A stretch of DNA of 61,947 nucleotides from an uncultured Bacteroidia bacterium (GCA_902780935.1 CACZHP010000014.1:1-61947), one strand, 5' to 3'; positions 17,823 to 28,320 are shown, counted from the first letter of the stretch. Made by a program: numbers and translations. Notes: generated by a model from the sequence alone, not told the origin.

Positions 17823-19382
17823 TTATTCCAGCGTCCACTCGGCGCCGTCCTTGGTGTCTTTGACGGTGATGCCGAGGGCTTTGAGATGGTCCCGAATAGA
17901 GTCGCTTTGAGCCCAGTCTTTTGCTGCCTTGGCTTTCGCGCGCTCCTCAAGGACCATATTCATCAGTCCTGAAATGACTTCCTGGCTTTTACCGCCGTCA
18001 CCGGCACTCTCGTCTTTCAGGCCGAGGACGCCGAAGACTATGTCATCGAAGATCTGGAGCAAGGTCTTGATGTCTCCTTCTGACAGATTCCCGGCCCCTG
18101 AAGGACCCGCCTTTGCGGTATTGATGATCTTCACAGCCTCAAAGATGTGCGAGAGGGCGATCGGGGTATTTAGATCGTCGCAAAGGGCATCATAGACTCC
18201 GTCGAATATGGCCTTGATTTCCTGGGAGTCGGCCGGGCAGGAGTCTGGAGCGATGAAGGAGTACAGCTCGCCGTAGGGGAGATCCTTCGCTTCGCTCAGG
18301 ATGACACCATGAGCCTTGGCCAAGGCGACCAGATCCTTATAGGCTTGGAGAACCCGCTTGAGGGCTTTTTCGGAAGCTTGCAGGGCCTCGTTGCTGAAGT
18401 CGAGAGTGCCACGGTAGTGAGCCTGCAGGATGAAGAACCGTACAGTCATCGGGGAATAAGCCTTCTCAAGCTTCGGGTGGTTACCCGAGAACAGTTCTGG
18501 AAGGGTTATGAAGTTCCCGAGGGACTTACCCATCTTCTGGCCATTGATGGTGATCATATTGTTATGAACCCAATAGCGAACACCTCTGGTGCCTCTCCAG
18601 GCCACATTCTGGGCGATCTCGCACTCATGATGAGGGAACATAAGATCCATTCCGCCACCATGGATGTCGAACTCCTCACCGAGATATTTCTCACCCATCA
18701 CCGAGCACTCAAGATGCCATCCTGGGAATCCCTCGCTCCAGGGGCTCGGCCAATGCATGATGTGCTCCGGCTCGGCCTTCTTCCATAGGGCGAAATCATA
18801 CGGAGCCCTCTTGTCGCTCTGGCCGTCAAGAGCCCTGGTCCCCTCAAGCGTGTCGTCCAAATTGCGTCCCGAAAGAATGCCATAGTGGTATTTCTCGGAA
18901 TATTTCTGGACATCAAAATACACAGAACCATTTGAGATATAGGCATATCCAGCCTCCAAAATCTTCTTTATGGTCTCAATCTGCTCGATGATATGCCCAG
19001 AAGCACGAGGTTCGATCGAGGGCGGAGCGACATTCAGCAGACGCATCGCCTCATGGTAACGGAACGTGTAGTTCTGGACGACTTCCATGGGCTCCAGCTG
19101 CTCCAGCCTGGCCTTCTTGGAAATCTTGTCCTCACCTTCGTCCGCGTCATGCTCAAGATGACCCACGTCGGTGATATTCCGGACATAACGGACCTTATAG
19201 CCAAGGTGGCGGAGGAGCTTGAACAGCACGTCGTAGGTGACACCCGGCCGGGCGTGGCCAAGGTGGGCGTCGCCATAAACGGTCGGACCGCAGACATACA
19301 TCCCCACATGTCCCTCATGGACCGGAACGAACAGTTCCTTGTTCTTTGTCAGTGTATTTGTAAGAAACAGATTCCTCATCAC
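17823..19382 (-). CDS. cysS: Cysteinyl-tRNA synthetase
   Basis: 519 residues, class I synthetase charging tRNA-Cys. The HIGH-type motif ([11 protein letters not shown]), zinc-site residues ([21 protein letters not shown]) and the KMSKS-type loop KMGKSLGN are present in the expected order, with the alpha-helical anticodon-binding end at the C terminus. The protein is a little longer than usual because [15 protein letters not shown] (about residues 360-375) carries an in-frame copy of a dispersed repeat, in the linker between the catalytic and C-terminal parts. It ends five bases from the convergent GH92 gene and follows the rubredoxin gene by 34 bases. Confidence 0.97.
   Translation of the reverse strand: MMRNLFLTNTLTKNKELFVPVHEGHVGMYVCGPTVYGDAHLGHARPGVTYDVLFKLLRHLGYKVRYVRNITDVGHLEHDADEGEDKISKKARLEQLEPMEVVQNYTFRYHEAMRLLNVAPPSIEPRASGHIIEQIETIKKILEAGYAYISNGSVYFDVQKYSEKYHYGILSGRNLDDTLEGTRALDGQSDKRAPYDFALWKKAEPEHIMHWPSPWSEGFPGWHLECSVMGEKYLGEEFDIHGGGMDLMFPHHECEIAQNVAWRGTRGVRYWVHNNMITINGQKMGKSLGNFITLPELFSGNHPKLEKAYSPMTVRFFILQAHYRGTLDFSNEALQASEKALKRVLQAYKDLVALAKAHGVILSEAKDLPYGELYSFIAPDSCPADSQEIKAIFDGVYDALCDDLNTPIALSHIFEAVKIINTAKAGPSGAGNLSEGDIKTLLQIFDDIVFGVLGLKDESAGDGGKSQEVISGLMNMVLEERAKAKAAKDWAQSDSIRDHLKALGITVKDTKDGAEWTLE
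18280..18305 (-). repeat. Dispersed 26-bp repeat copy, in frame inside cysS
   Basis: Minus strand: GTCATCCTGAGCGAAGCGAA then GGATCT. Encodes VILSEAKDL in CysS. Same repeat family as the copies at 15119, 48039 and 59090. Lying in a synthetase that should be essential, it must be tolerated. Confidence 0.8.
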
Positions 19383-19416
19383 GTTATACTCTTAGTACTT
19401 CGGCATTTTCAGCCTG

Positions 19417-19575
19417 TCAGGCCTCGGAGAACTGGTCTTTGCCGACTCCGCAGAGAGGGCAGACCCAATCCTCAGGGAGATCCTCAAAAGCTGTTCCGGG
19501 GGCGATTCCGTTGTCCGGATCGCCGACTGCGGGATCATACTCGTACCCGCAAACATCGCATGTGTACTTCTTCAT
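19417..19575 (-). CDS. Rubredoxin
   Basis: A 52-residue protein starting [20 protein letters not shown]. The two CxxC pairs (Cys6/Cys9 and Cys39/Cys42, the second in [14 protein letters not shown]) form the single-iron Fe(SCys)4 site; the length and the GYEYDP and [10 protein letters not shown] motifs are those of classic rubredoxins. It is a small cytosolic one-electron carrier, often serving oxygen or peroxide detoxification in anaerobes. It lies two bases after the purL stop and 34 before cysS, so it is probably cotranscribed with them. No dedicated partner reductase is adjacent. Confidence 0.95.
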   Translation of the reverse strand: MKKYTCDVCGYEYDPAVGDPDNGIAPGTAFEDLPEDWVCPLCGVGKDQFSEA

Positions 19576-19577
19576 GA

Positions 19578-22500
19578 TTAGTTGGCTTTGAAATAATTGA
19601 CAGCATTGTCGAAAAGCGGTTGCTCGAGGTCGGCCTCTATGTTCTTGAAGAGACCTTGCTCGTAGCGCTCGCTGTGGCCCATCTTGCCGAGAATCTGGCC
19701 ATTGCGGCTGATGATTCCCTCGATGGCGTAGTAAGATCCGTTGGGATTGTAAGGTGACTCCATGGTAGGCTCGTCGGTGAGCGGATCCACGTACTGGAAA
19801 GCCACCTGCCCGTTGGCGAACAATTCCTTGGCAAGCTCCTCATTCACAACGAATTTGCCCTCTCCGTGACTCACGGGAATGGTGTATTCATCACCGATGG
19901 ACATACCCTTCAGCCAGGGGGAGTTGGTCGTGGAGACCCTTGTCGTGACCATCTGGGAGATGTGGCGGTTGATGTCGTTGCGGAACAAGGTGGGGGAGTC
20001 CTTGGTGACCTTGCCCAGTTCTCCGTACGGCAGGAGACCTGACTTCACGAGGGCCTGGAAGCCGTTGCATATTCCGAGAATCAGGCCTCCACGGGAGAGA
20101 AGATCCTCTAAGGCGGCGGCTATCGCCTTGTTGTTCAGCACGTTGGCAATGAACTTTCCGCTTCCGTCCGGCTCGTCTCCGGCAGAGAATCCTCCGGAGA
20201 TCATAAGAATCTGGCAGCCCCTGATGCCGGCGGCCATCTCCTCGATAGAGTCGAAAACATCCTGGTCCGAAAGGTTCCTGAACACGCTCGTCCGCACCTC
20301 GGCCCCGGCCTTGCGGAAGGCCTTGGCGGAATCGTAGTCGCAGTTGGTTCCCGGGAAGACGGGCAGGTATGCCACGACCTTATCCACTGCCGGTCCCTTA
20401 TATTCGAGATCCATCTTCTTGGCCTTGAACGGCTTCACACCTTCCATGCCGCGAGGCAGCAGCCTCTTGTGGGTGGATTCGCTGACAGCCGGATAGACCT
20501 TCTCGAAAAGGGATCCGTTGAAGTCCATCAGCTCGAAGATCGAGATAGATGTGCCGTTGACGCGGACATTGCCGTCCTCGCCGGAAGTCACGTCACCGAT
20601 CAGCTCTGCGTTCTCGAAATCGACCACCCCGTCGGTCTCGATCACGATAGAGCCGTAGGACAGATTGAACAGATCCTCCTCGGAAAGCTTCACGTCAAAA
20701 CCGAAGGCGTTGCCGAAGCTCATCTTGCAGAGAGCCTCCGCCACACCGCCGAAACCGACTGACCATGCGGCGACGATCGTGCCGTCCTTTATCTTAGCGA
20801 GAATATTGTCCCAGTTCTTTTTAAGCTGCTCTGTGTCAGGCATTTTATTGGCCAAAGGCGTGTGCCTTACAAGGTACAGCCTGTCGCCTTCCCACTTGAA
20901 CTCAGGCGAAATGACATCCCCAACCTTGACGGGGGTGATTCCGAAGGCAATCAGTGTCGGAGGAACATGGATCGGGCCGTGCTCCGTCTCGAAGGAGCCG
21001 CTCATTGAGTCTTTTCCACCGATGGAGGGCAGCCCGAGAGCCTCCTGCATCTTCAGCGCGCCAAGCAGAGCGGCGGTGGGTTTTCCCCAGGTATGGGGGT
21101 CGGAGGTCATCCTTTCGAAATATTCCTGGCAGGAGAATCTCATTGTCTTCCAGTCACCTCCGGCAGCGACGATCTTTGAGCAAGCTTCGACGAAGGAATA
21201 AGCGGCCCCGTGGTACGGGCTCCATGAGCATATCTCCGGATTGAATCCGAACGCCATCATGCTGGCGGTGTCCGTGAACCCTTCGACAGGCAGTTTCTGG
21301 ACGGAAACCTGGGTCTCGGTCGTCTGGAGCTCGCCGCCGAAAGGCATCAGCACCGTCGAGCGTCCGATGGTCGAGTCGAACATCTCGATAAGGCCTTTCT
21401 GGCTAGTCACATTAGGATCCTGCAGGTTAGCGAACATCCTCTCTTTGAGGTTCTTGCCGGGAATATCCCTGCTGAAAGGGTCCGCCGGGTCAACCGCTCC
21501 GACCACGGCCTTTGAGTAGTGTTTCGCTCCGGCGCTGTCGATGAAATCCCTGCGCAGGTCCACGACGAGCTCACCTTTGTTGTACATCCTCATCCGCTGG
21601 GTGTCAGTGACATCGGCGACGTGGGTCACCTCTATGTTCTCCGAGTGGCAATATTCTTTGAATTTCTCCTCGTCAGTGGCCTCGATAACGACGGCCATCC
21701 TTTCCTGGGACTCGCTGATAGCCAGCTCAGTGGAGTTCATGCCGCTGTACTTGACAGGAACCCTGTCCAGATAGATGTCCAGTCCGGCGGTAAGCTCTCC
21801 GATGGCGACGCTGACTCCTCCGGCCCCGAAGTCGTTGGATTTCTTGATGAGGGATGTGACCTCCGGCCTGCGGAAAAGCCTTTCCAGCTTCCTCTCCTCC
21901 GGAGGATTGCCCTTCTGGACCTCGCTGCCGCATGTCTCGAGGGATTCTTCGGTGTGCTCTTTGGACGAGCCCGTGGCTCCACCGATTCCGTCGCGGCCGG
22001 TACGGCCTCCGAGCATCAGCACCACATCGCCGGGGACGGGGCTCTCCCGCCTTACATTGGCGGCCTTGACCGCTCCCACCACGGCTCCAACCTCCATCCT
22101 TTTGGCAGTGTAGCCCTCGTGGAATATCTCCCGGACATGGGTGGTGGCCAAGCCGATCTGGTTGCCGTAGCTGGAATACCCTCCCGCGGCCTTGCGGGTG
22201 ATCACCTTCTGGGGAAGCTTGCCCGGAATCGTCTCAGACACAGGCTTATAGATGTCTCCCGCACCGGTGACGCGCATCGCTTGATACACATACGAGCGTC
22301 CCGAGAGGGGATCCCTGATAGCGCCTCCAAGGCAGGTCGCCGCTCCTCCGAAGGGTTCGATCTCCGTAGGATGGTTATGAGTCTCGTTTTTGAACATAAG
22401 GAGCCAACGTTCTGTATTGCCATCCACATCGACGTCAATGAAAATGCTGCAGGCGTTGTTCTCCTCGCTGACCTCCATGTCGTCGAGCTTGCCGGCTTTG

Positions 22501-23330
22501 CGGAGGTATTTGGCCCCGATAGTGGCCATGTCCATGAGGTTGAGGCCCTTGCCTTCCCGTCCCAGCTCCGAGCGCATCTTGAGGTAAAGCCTCATCGTCC
22601 CCTCGATGTCTTCCTTGATGAAGGAATCCTCGACGCCGATGTCCTCGAGCTCGGTCGTGAAAGTCGTATGGCGGCAGTGGTCGCTCCAATATGTGTCCAG
22701 AATCCGAAGTTCGGTCTCGTTTGGATCCCGTCCCTCCGCAGAGAAATACCTTACGACCTCGGCGAGGTCATCCTCGTTCATGGCCAGCCCCATCTTCTTG
22801 CAATATGCCTTGAGATCAGGACCTTCCATCGAGCGGAAACCTTCCAGGACCGGCACGTCCTTGACGGCGGCGTGCTCTGTGTCGGACAGTTTCCCCAGAT
22901 CCTTCTCCCTGGACTCGACAGGGTTGATCACGTAGTGGCGGATCTTGTCCAAAGCCTCCTTGGAAGCGTCGTCATCGACAATTATCAGCTTCGAGCTCTT
23001 GATGTTGATCTGAGCCTTGGGGTCGATCAGGTGGACGCAGTCCACGGCTGATGCCGCCCTTTGGTCAAATTGGCCTGGGAGATACTCCACGGCTATGTAC
23101 TTGGAAGCCTTGGGCATCTCGTCGGTCACCGAGTCCGTGACGATCTCGCCGAACACGCTGTACCTGCTCTTCTCAACCAATTCGGGGGTGAATCCGAACA
23201 GGTCATACACGTTGATCAACCTCAAGGACCTCAGTTTGAGACCAAGGTTCTCGTTGAGCTCTGAAAGTAAGCTTTGAGCCTCGACTTGGAATTCGGGATA
23301 TTTCTCTACAAAGATACGGAAATCGCTCAT
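19578..23330 (-). CDS. purL: Phosphoribosylformylglycinamidine synthase, single-chain
   Basis: 1250 residues, the large single-polypeptide form (synthetase plus glutaminase) that converts FGAR to FGAM in purine synthesis. The synthetase part shows [33 protein letters not shown] and a second half with GGKDSMSG. The C-terminal glutamine amidotransferase has the nucleophile elbow [10 protein letters not shown], and PVSHGEGKF supplies the His/Glu pair. Length fits the bacterial large form. It starts 15 bases after a periplasmic protein gene and is followed at two bases by rubredoxin, inside a tightly packed minus-strand run. Confidence 0.97.
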   Translation of the reverse strand: MSDFRIFVEKYPEFQVEAQSLLSELNENLGLKLRSLRLINVYDLFGFTPELVEKSRYSVFGEIVTDSVTDEMPKASKYIAVEYLPGQFDQRAASAVDCVHLIDPKAQINIKSSKLIIVDDDASKEALDKIRHYVINPVESREKDLGKLSDTEHAAVKDVPVLEGFRSMEGPDLKAYCKKMGLAMNEDDLAEVVRYFSAEGRDPNETELRILDTYWSDHCRHTTFTTELEDIGVEDSFIKEDIEGTMRLYLKMRSELGREGKGLNLMDMATIGAKYLRKAGKLDDMEVSEENNACSIFIDVDVDGNTERWLLMFKNETHNHPTEIEPFGGAATCLGGAIRDPLSGRSYVYQAMRVTGAGDIYKPVSETIPGKLPQKVITRKAAGGYSSYGNQIGLATTHVREIFHEGYTAKRMEVGAVVGAVKAANVRRESPVPGDVVLMLGGRTGRDGIGGATGSSKEHTEESLETCGSEVQKGNPPEERKLERLFRRPEVTSLIKKSNDFGAGGVSVAIGELTAGLDIYLDRVPVKYSGMNSTELAISESQERMAVVIEATDEEKFKEYCHSENIEVTHVADVTDTQRMRMYNKGELVVDLRRDFIDSAGAKHYSKAVVGAVDPADPFSRDIPGKNLKERMFANLQDPNVTSQKGLIEMFDSTIGRSTVLMPFGGELQTTETQVSVQKLPVEGFTDTASMMAFGFNPEICSWSPYHGAAYSFVEACSKIVAAGGDWKTMRFSCQEYFERMTSDPHTWGKPTAALLGALKMQEALGLPSIGGKDSMSGSFETEHGPIHVPPTLIAFGITPVKVGDVISPEFKWEGDRLYLVRHTPLANKMPDTEQLKKNWDNILAKIKDGTIVAAWSVGFGGVAEALCKMSFGNAFGFDVKLSEEDLFNLSYGSIVIETDGVVDFENAELIGDVTSGEDGNVRVNGTSISIFELMDFNGSLFEKVYPAVSESTHKRLLPRGMEGVKPFKAKKMDLEYKGPAVDKVVAYLPVFPGTNCDYDSAKAFRKAGAEVRTSVFRNLSDQDVFDSIEEMAAGIRGCQILMISGGFSAGDEPDGSGKFIANVLNNKAIAAALEDLLSRGGLILGICNGFQALVKSGLLPYGELGKVTKDSPTLFRNDINRHISQMVTTRVSTTNSPWLKGMSIGDEYTIPVSHGEGKFVVNEELAKELFANGQVAFQYVDPLTDEPTMESPYNPNGSYYAIEGIISRNGQILGKMGHSERYEQGLFKNIEADLEQPLFDNAVNYFKAN

Positions 23331-23345
23331 TTACAACTTATTGAT

Positions 23346-23933
23346 CTAAAGTTTAGGAACGTCGAACACTTGCGGGAGCACCATGGCGTCCTCCTTGAAT
23401 TCGGTGGCGACGGCGGCTATCTTCATGCCCATCACCTCGGTCTCGGTCTTCATGGTGAAACCCTTGTAAACCCAGACCTTGAGTTTGGCAGTCATGCCCT
23501 GGGCCTCTGTCTCCAAGGTGTACACGGTGCAGTCCTTGTCGAGAACCTTCTCGGTGCCGACTTCCTGGATCTTGAATTTCTTCTTCGCCTCATCTGTCAA
23601 ATTCAGGAAATTAGGCTGGTCGGCCGGATTAATATCCATTTCCTGAACCTGGTTCATGGTGTAGTTGACGGACCATGTCTTACCGTCTTTGGAGATTGTA
23701 GCGGACTCTACGGATCCCATGCCCGGGACATCGACCTTGGTCTTCTGGCACTCCTTGGCACCATATTCATCGATGTAAGCGGTAGATTCCACCTTCTGGC
23801 CCATCACGTCAGAGGAGAGCTTCACGATAGCGGATTTGAACCCGTATTTCTTCACGGGAGCGTTCTCTTCCTGTGCGAAGAGTCCAAGAGATACCAGCAT
23901 CAAAAGGCTGGCGAACAAAAACTTGGTTTTCAT
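23346..23933 (-). CDS. Periplasmic protein, DUF4412-like (paralog B)
   Basis: 195 residues with a signal peptide (MKTKFLFASLLMLVSLGLFA-QEE). It opens with AQEENAPVKKYGFKSAIVKL, nearly the same as the neighbour upstream, and carries beta-strand-rich sequence ending in LPQVFDVPKL. It resembles small Bacteroidetes exported proteins that look like outer-membrane lipoprotein-sorting or DUF4412 folds. Its ATG overlaps the stop of paralog A by four bases (ATGA type), so the two are translationally coupled. Function unknown. Confidence 0.75.
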   Translation of the reverse strand: MKTKFLFASLLMLVSLGLFAQEENAPVKKYGFKSAIVKLSSDVMGQKVESTAYIDEYGAKECQKTKVDVPGMGSVESATISKDGKTWSVNYTMNQVQEMDINPADQPNFLNLTDEAKKKFKIQEVGTEKVLDKDCTVYTLETEAQGMTAKLKVWVYKGFTMKTETEVMGMKIAAVATEFKEDAMVLPQVFDVPKL

Positions 23934-24529
23934 TTCTTTTTCTTGATTTTGTAATCAGGGATCTCAAGAACATCTTGAGGGATATCAGCGTTCTCTTCAA
24001 AAGCGGTAACCTCTGTAGAGACTTTTAATATGCCGGTGTCAATCTCTGTCTTCATGGGATAGCCTTTGTAAGACCATATTGTCATAGTGGAGGGAGTTCC
24101 ATTGTAGTCTGACTCAAGACTATAGACTACGCACGTCTTCCCGAGAACAGTATCCTCAGCAAGTTCTTTGATTTTGTATTTCTCTTTATCAGCGTCGGTG
24201 GGATTAAGCAGGTTCGGCTGCTCGACGGCATCCGTGACCTCGATCTTCTTCGAGGTGTAGTTTACAGTGTAGGATTTGCCATCCCTCACGATGGTGGCGC
24301 TCTTCACGTCTCCCTTGAGAGGAATGTTCATCTCAACCACCTGGCTGGTCTGAGCCCCGTAGTTGTCCACGTAGGCGGTGGACTCTATGGTTCTGCCCAG
24401 CATCTGAGTGTTGATCTTTGCGATAGCGGACTTGAACCCGTATTTCTTCACGGGAGCGTTCTCCTCCTGTGCGAAGAGAGTCACGGCGGCCAGCATCATG
24501 ATGCTGGTGAGTAAAGCTTTGGCTTTCAT
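23930..24529 (-). CDS. Periplasmic protein, DUF4412-like (paralog A)
   Basis: 199 residues with a signal peptide (MKAKALLTSIMMLAAVTLFA-QEE), then AQEENAPVKKYGFKSAIAKI, the same mature N terminus as paralog B. Both keep a KxYKIKE/KKFKIQE segment, a C-V-Y-x-L-E/S strand and a KGxxMKTE segment, so the pair arose by tandem duplication. The C terminus is lysine-rich (YKIKKKK). It lies 17 bases after nagB and overlaps paralog B by four bases. No enzymatic motif seen. Confidence 0.75.
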   Translation of the reverse strand: MKAKALLTSIMMLAAVTLFAQEENAPVKKYGFKSAIAKINTQMLGRTIESTAYVDNYGAQTSQVVEMNIPLKGDVKSATIVRDGKSYTVNYTSKKIEVTDAVEQPNLLNPTDADKEKYKIKELAEDTVLGKTCVVYSLESDYNGTPSTMTIWSYKGYPMKTEIDTGILKVSTEVTAFEENADIPQDVLEIPDYKIKKKK

Positions 24530-24546
24530 GGGGACAAAATGTTAAG

Positions 24547-25341
24547 TTATTTGTTCTCAGCGGCTTCCACGGCCTTGAAATACTTGTAGGAATTGACCTT
24601 CAGCTCACCGGCGGCGGGCTCGTCAAGGACGACAATACCGTTCTCGTGGAGCTGGAGTGCGGAGAGAGTGACGTAGTGGCTGACAGATCCCTCGACGGCC
24701 TGGGCGACCACCCTTGCTTTCTTGCTTCCGAAAGCGAGGATCAGGACTTCGGCCGCGGAGCAGACGGTAGCGACACCGACAGACATGGCCTGCTTGGGAA
24801 CCTGGCTGGTGTCTCCGCCGAAGAAGCGGGAGTTGACCTCGATGGTGTCCTGGGTGAGGGTGACGACCCTGGTCCTGGAGTTGATGGAGGAGAAGGGCTC
24901 GTTGAAAGCGAGGTGACCGTCCTCTCCAACGCCTCCGAGGAAAAGGTCGATACCGCCGGCGGCGACAATGGCTTTCTCATAATCCTCGCACTCTTTGTCA
25001 AGATCAGGAGCGTTACCGTTGAGGATGTGGATGTTGCCGGCAGGGATGTCGATCTTGTCGAACAGGTTCCTGTACATGAAGCTGTGGTAGCTCTCCGGGT
25101 GTTTCTCGGGGATGCCCACATATTCGTCCATGTTGAAGGTGATCACGTTCTTGAACGAGACCTCCCCGGCCTCGCACATGCGCGCGAGTTCGGCATAGGT
25201 GTCCAGGGGGGTGGATCCGGTGGGAAGACCCAGGACAAAGGGATCATCGGTGCGTTCGGCCTTGGCTTTGATGGCCTGGGCGATATGATGGGCCGCCCAG
25301 ATGGAGGCCTCTTTCTTGCTGTCTCTGATTATTACTTTCAT
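24547..25341 (-). CDS. nagB: Glucosamine-6-phosphate deaminase
   Basis: 264 residues. Converts glucosamine-6-phosphate to fructose-6-phosphate and ammonia, feeding amino-sugar carbon into glycolysis. Motifs: GLPTGSTPLDTY (phosphate loop), TFNMDEYVG (catalytic Asp72 region), and GVGEDGHLAFNEP, which holds the Asp141, His143 and Glu148 equivalents of E. coli NagB. Length matches the family. It follows the NagB-like/PIG-L fusion gene by 13 bases, which suggests joint use of amino sugars released from glycans. Confidence 0.96.
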   Translation of the reverse strand: MKVIIRDSKKEASIWAAHHIAQAIKAKAERTDDPFVLGLPTGSTPLDTYAELARMCEAGEVSFKNVITFNMDEYVGIPEKHPESYHSFMYRNLFDKIDIPAGNIHILNGNAPDLDKECEDYEKAIVAAGGIDLFLGGVGEDGHLAFNEPFSSINSRTRVVTLTQDTIEVNSRFFGGDTSQVPKQAMSVGVATVCSAAEVLILAFGSKKARVVAQAVEGSVSHYVTLSALQLHENGIVVLDEPAAGELKVNSYKYFKAVEAAENK

Positions 25342-25354
25342 GTCTTATGGTTTT

Positions 25355-27289
25355 TTATTTCAATCTAAGGAATACTTCAATGGCCTGGTACTCAGCCATG
25401 CCGAGCTCGTCGTAGTGTTTGGCGGTGTTCTGGGTACGCTCCTCGGCCCTCTGCCAGAACTCTCTCGGGTCGTCGCCCGGGAAAGGAACGATGTCTTTCT
25501 GGGAAAGGTGACGGAATATAGCGTGACGCTTCTCGACAACCTCGTCGGGGCTGAGCGGGACCGCCATATCGACTCTCCAAAGCTCCCATTCCATCCATGC
25601 GCCCCTGTAAAGCCAGATAGTGGTGTTCTCAAGCCAGTCTTTACCTTCCTCTTTCAGCTGCTCGATAGCCTCAAGGGCGGCCTCCGTGCAGACGCGGTGG
25701 GTCCCGTGGGGATCAGCAAGGTCTCCGGCCATGTAGATCTGGTCGGGTTTCAGCTTGAGGATGAGGGCCTTGATGATGTCAAGGTCGGCCTGGGTGCGGG
25801 GAAGCTTAGTGACTCCTCCGGACTCGTAGAACGGGAGGTTGAGGAAGTGGACGTTGGTGTTGTCGTTAAGGCCGAAACTCCTGTCGGCGCCCCTTGCCTC
25901 ACTGCGCCTGATGGCAGCCTTGAGAGCGAGCAGCTCCTTGGGCTCCGGCTCTCCGGGCTTCTTCGAAGCGATGATCGCCTTTACCTCATCGAACCTGTCG
26001 CCGAATCCAAGCTGGCGGGCGGCGTCCATATGCTGGAGCACCACGTCGTCGTGGACCGCGAGGTCACCCGAAGTCTCGTAGGCGACATGCACGTCATGCC
26101 CCTGGTGGACCAGGCGGATGAATGTGCCACCCATTGAGATCACGTCGTCGTCCGGATGGGGCGAGAATATGAGCACCTTCTTGGGGAAGGGGGTGGACTT
26201 CACAGGTCTTGTCGAGTCGTCGGCGTTCGGCTTTCCGCCGGGCCATCCGGTGATGGTGTGCTGCAACTCGTTGAAGACGTCTATGTTGATCTTGTCGAAC
26301 GGGCCGTAGAGTTCGAGAAGCTCACCGAGGGAGTTCTCAAGATAATCTTTCTGGGATAGTTTCAGGATCGGCTTGTGGACTTGGTCGCAGAGCCACACGA
26401 CGGCTTTGCGGATAAGCTTCGGAGTCCAGTTGCAGGGGCCGACTGTCCAAGGGGCCACGATCCTGGTGAGGAGCGAGGCTGACATCTCGTCTGTGAAGAA
26501 GCTGATGTTGTCGTGCTTCTGGAGGAAAGTGGCCGGACAAGTGGAGTCGATGCCACCTTCGACAATATTACGTACGACCGAGGCTTTGTCCTCTCCCCAG
26601 GCCATGAGTATGATCCTCCTGGAGCTCATCATGGTTCCGATGCCCATGGTGATGGCTGACTTCGGAGTCGCGGAAATGTCGCCGTTGAAATTGCGGGACT
26701 GCGTCTTTCTGGACTGGTAGGAGAGAGGGACGACGCGGGTGCGGCCCTTCTCGGACGCTCCGGCCTCGTTGAAGCCGACCTGACCGCCTTCCCCGACACC
26801 GATCACAAGCAGATCAAGACCGCGGGCGGCCTTGTCGAATTCGGCGCAGTAGTCCGAGACGCGGTCCTCGGGGATGGCGCCGTCGGGAATATGAATATTC
26901 TCGGGCTTTATGTCGACCAGATCAAGGAAATCCTTGTGGAGCCTGTTGTTGCGGCTTTGGGCGGAGTCTTTCCTGCAGGGATAGTACTCATCTATCGAAT
27001 ACACCTCCACGTTCGAGAAAGACACCTCGCCATTGTGGTTCATCTCAGCGAGCCTTCGGTAGAGGATCGAAGGGGTGACTCCGGTTGTGAGACCGAGTTT
27101 GAACGCTCTTGGCAGGGCGGCCTTCTCATGGTCGGATATGGCTTTGACTATAACTTGGGCGACGCTTTCGCTTCCGGAAGCGGCGTCATCAAAAATCTCG
27201 GCGGTGATGTTCTCGTGGGAGTGGAGAATACCTTTCGGGAGGTTCTCCTCAATCAGGCCGCCGTCTTTAGGCAGTGAGAAATGTTTCAT
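25355..27289 (-). CDS. NagB-like domain fused to PIG-L (LmbE) deacetylase
   Basis: 644 residues. Residues about 1-270 are NagB-like (GLTTGVTPSILYRRL, SIDEYYP), and residues about 370-640 are a PIG-L/LmbE zinc deacetylase with the hallmark FSPHPDDDVISMGGT and AGDLADPHGTHR. Such fusions are known in Bacteroides and are usually annotated as glucosamine-6-phosphate deaminase. Here, however, the active-site segment is GVGEGGQVGFNEA where true NagB has DGH: the Asp141 equivalent is Gly and His143 is Gln, while the Glu is kept. The NagB half may thus be inactive or changed, leaving an N-acetyl-sugar deacetylase with a sugar-phosphate-binding partner domain. It sits three bases after the metallopeptidase gene and 13 before nagB. 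Confidence 0.88.
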   Translation of the reverse strand: MKHFSLPKDGGLIEENLPKGILHSHENITAEIFDDAASGSESVAQVIVKAISDHEKAALPRAFKLGLTTGVTPSILYRRLAEMNHNGEVSFSNVEVYSIDEYYPCRKDSAQSRNNRLHKDFLDLVDIKPENIHIPDGAIPEDRVSDYCAEFDKAARGLDLLVIGVGEGGQVGFNEAGASEKGRTRVVPLSYQSRKTQSRNFNGDISATPKSAITMGIGTMMSSRRIILMAWGEDKASVVRNIVEGGIDSTCPATFLQKHDNISFFTDEMSASLLTRIVAPWTVGPCNWTPKLIRKAVVWLCDQVHKPILKLSQKDYLENSLGELLELYGPFDKINIDVFNELQHTITGWPGGKPNADDSTRPVKSTPFPKKVLIFSPHPDDDVISMGGTFIRLVHQGHDVHVAYETSGDLAVHDDVVLQHMDAARQLGFGDRFDEVKAIIASKKPGEPEPKELLALKAAIRRSEARGADRSFGLNDNTNVHFLNLPFYESGGVTKLPRTQADLDIIKALILKLKPDQIYMAGDLADPHGTHRVCTEAALEAIEQLKEEGKDWLENTTIWLYRGAWMEWELWRVDMAVPLSPDEVVEKRHAIFRHLSQKDIVPFPGDDPREFWQRAEERTQNTAKHYDELGMAEYQAIEVFLRLK

Positions 27290-27292
27290 ATT

Positions 27293-28150
27293 TTATAGTT
27301 TGTTGTAATCGATCTCGAAGGTGTTGCCATGCTCCAGGTCTCCGTAGGTCATGCCTTTCTTGAGCCAGTTGTAGCGCTGCTGGGCGGTGCCGTGGGTGAA
27401 GGACTCGGAGACCACATAGCCCTGGGCCTTCTTCTGGAGATAGTCGTCGCCGATCTTCGAGGCGCAGTCGAGAGCCCTCTCGATGTCGCCGGGCTCGATG
27501 GAGCGGAAACGGGCGTTGTCGTTGTTGGCCCACACTCCGGCATAGTAGTCGGCGAGGAGCTCGAGGCGGACGCTCCATTGGTTGGCAACGGCCTTGCTGG
27601 ACTGGCTCATCTTCTGGTGGGCCTTGCCCAGGGTACCGAGCAGGTACTCGACATGGTGTCCGACCTCATGGGCGATGACATATGCGTAAGCCAGGTCGCC
27701 GTCGGCTCCGATCTGCTGCCTCATGGTGGAGAGGAAGCTCAGGTCGAGATAGACGGTCTGGTCAGCCGAGCAGTAAAACGGTCCCACCTGGGAGTTGGCC
27801 GTGCCGCAGCCGGAAGAAGTGGTTCCTGTGTAAAGAACCATCTTCGGGGCCTGGTACTGGTAGCCGTATTTGGCAAACTGGGCGGTCCAGATGTCCTCTG
27901 TGCCAGCCAGGATCTTCTTGGCGAACGAGGCGAGCTCCTGCTCCTCCTCTGAGAAGGTCACGTCTCCTGTCTGCTCGGTTGTCTGCATGGTTCCGGCCTG
28001 CTGAAGTACGGCTGAAGGGTCTCCTCCCAGCAGCATCACGATCAGGGCGATGATGATGGCGCCTCCTCCGAGGCCACCGGCTATGGCTCCGCCACTCATT
28101 CCGCGGCGGTCTTCGACGTTGGTGCTCTCACGTCTTCCTTCGAGTCTCAT
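27293..28150 (-). CDS. Membrane-anchored neutral zinc metallopeptidase (YpfJ type)
   Basis: 285 residues from the ATG at 28150 (MRLEGRRESTNVEDRRG); a TTG at 28162 is possible but less likely. After the arginine-rich, glycine-rich N terminus comes one membrane helix (GGAIIIALIVMLL), then the periplasmic peptidase domain with the zinc motif HEVGHHVEYLLG and, downstream, ELLADYYAGVW, as in the bacterial YpfJ/neutral zinc metallopeptidase family. The physiological substrate of this family is not established. It heads the minus-strand run toward purL and cysS. Confidence 0.92.
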   Translation of the reverse strand: MRLEGRRESTNVEDRRGMSGGAIAGGLGGGAIIIALIVMLLGGDPSAVLQQAGTMQTTEQTGDVTFSEEEQELASFAKKILAGTEDIWTAQFAKYGYQYQAPKMVLYTGTTSSGCGTANSQVGPFYCSADQTVYLDLSFLSTMRQQIGADGDLAYAYVIAHEVGHHVEYLLGTLGKAHQKMSQSSKAVANQWSVRLELLADYYAGVWANNDNARFRSIEPGDIERALDCASKIGDDYLQKKAQGYVVSESFTHGTAQQRYNWLKKGMTYGDLEHGNTFEIDYNKL

Positions 28151-28288
28151 ATTGCGATTCAATATTAAGGGTTAACTATTTCTTGATATATCTTTTGATA
28201 TATCATCTTACAAATATAAGCAGATTTTCCGAAGGAAGGAATACTATTAAAGGCCCTTTGTGAAAGTGTAGCGACTTTTGTCTCGACA

Positions 28289-28320
28289 TTTTGTAAATTA
28301 AATGAAAATAGATAAATTTG
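28289..28320 (+). promoter_or_regulatory. tRNA-Leu promoter
   Basis: TTTTG at 28289-28293 (-33 box) and TAAATTTG at 28313-28320 (exact TAnnTTTG -7 box) are 19 bases apart, the normal Bacteroidetes spacing. The tRNA starts 17 bases after the -7 box. This is the clearest promoter in the window. Confidence 0.85.

Noticed and set aside
21519-23051. Long open frame of about 510 codons on the plus strand
   Set aside because: It lies wholly opposite purL, has no recognisable family, and its amino-acid pattern (rich in Gly, His, Asp runs) is that of an antisense frame in a GC-biased gene.
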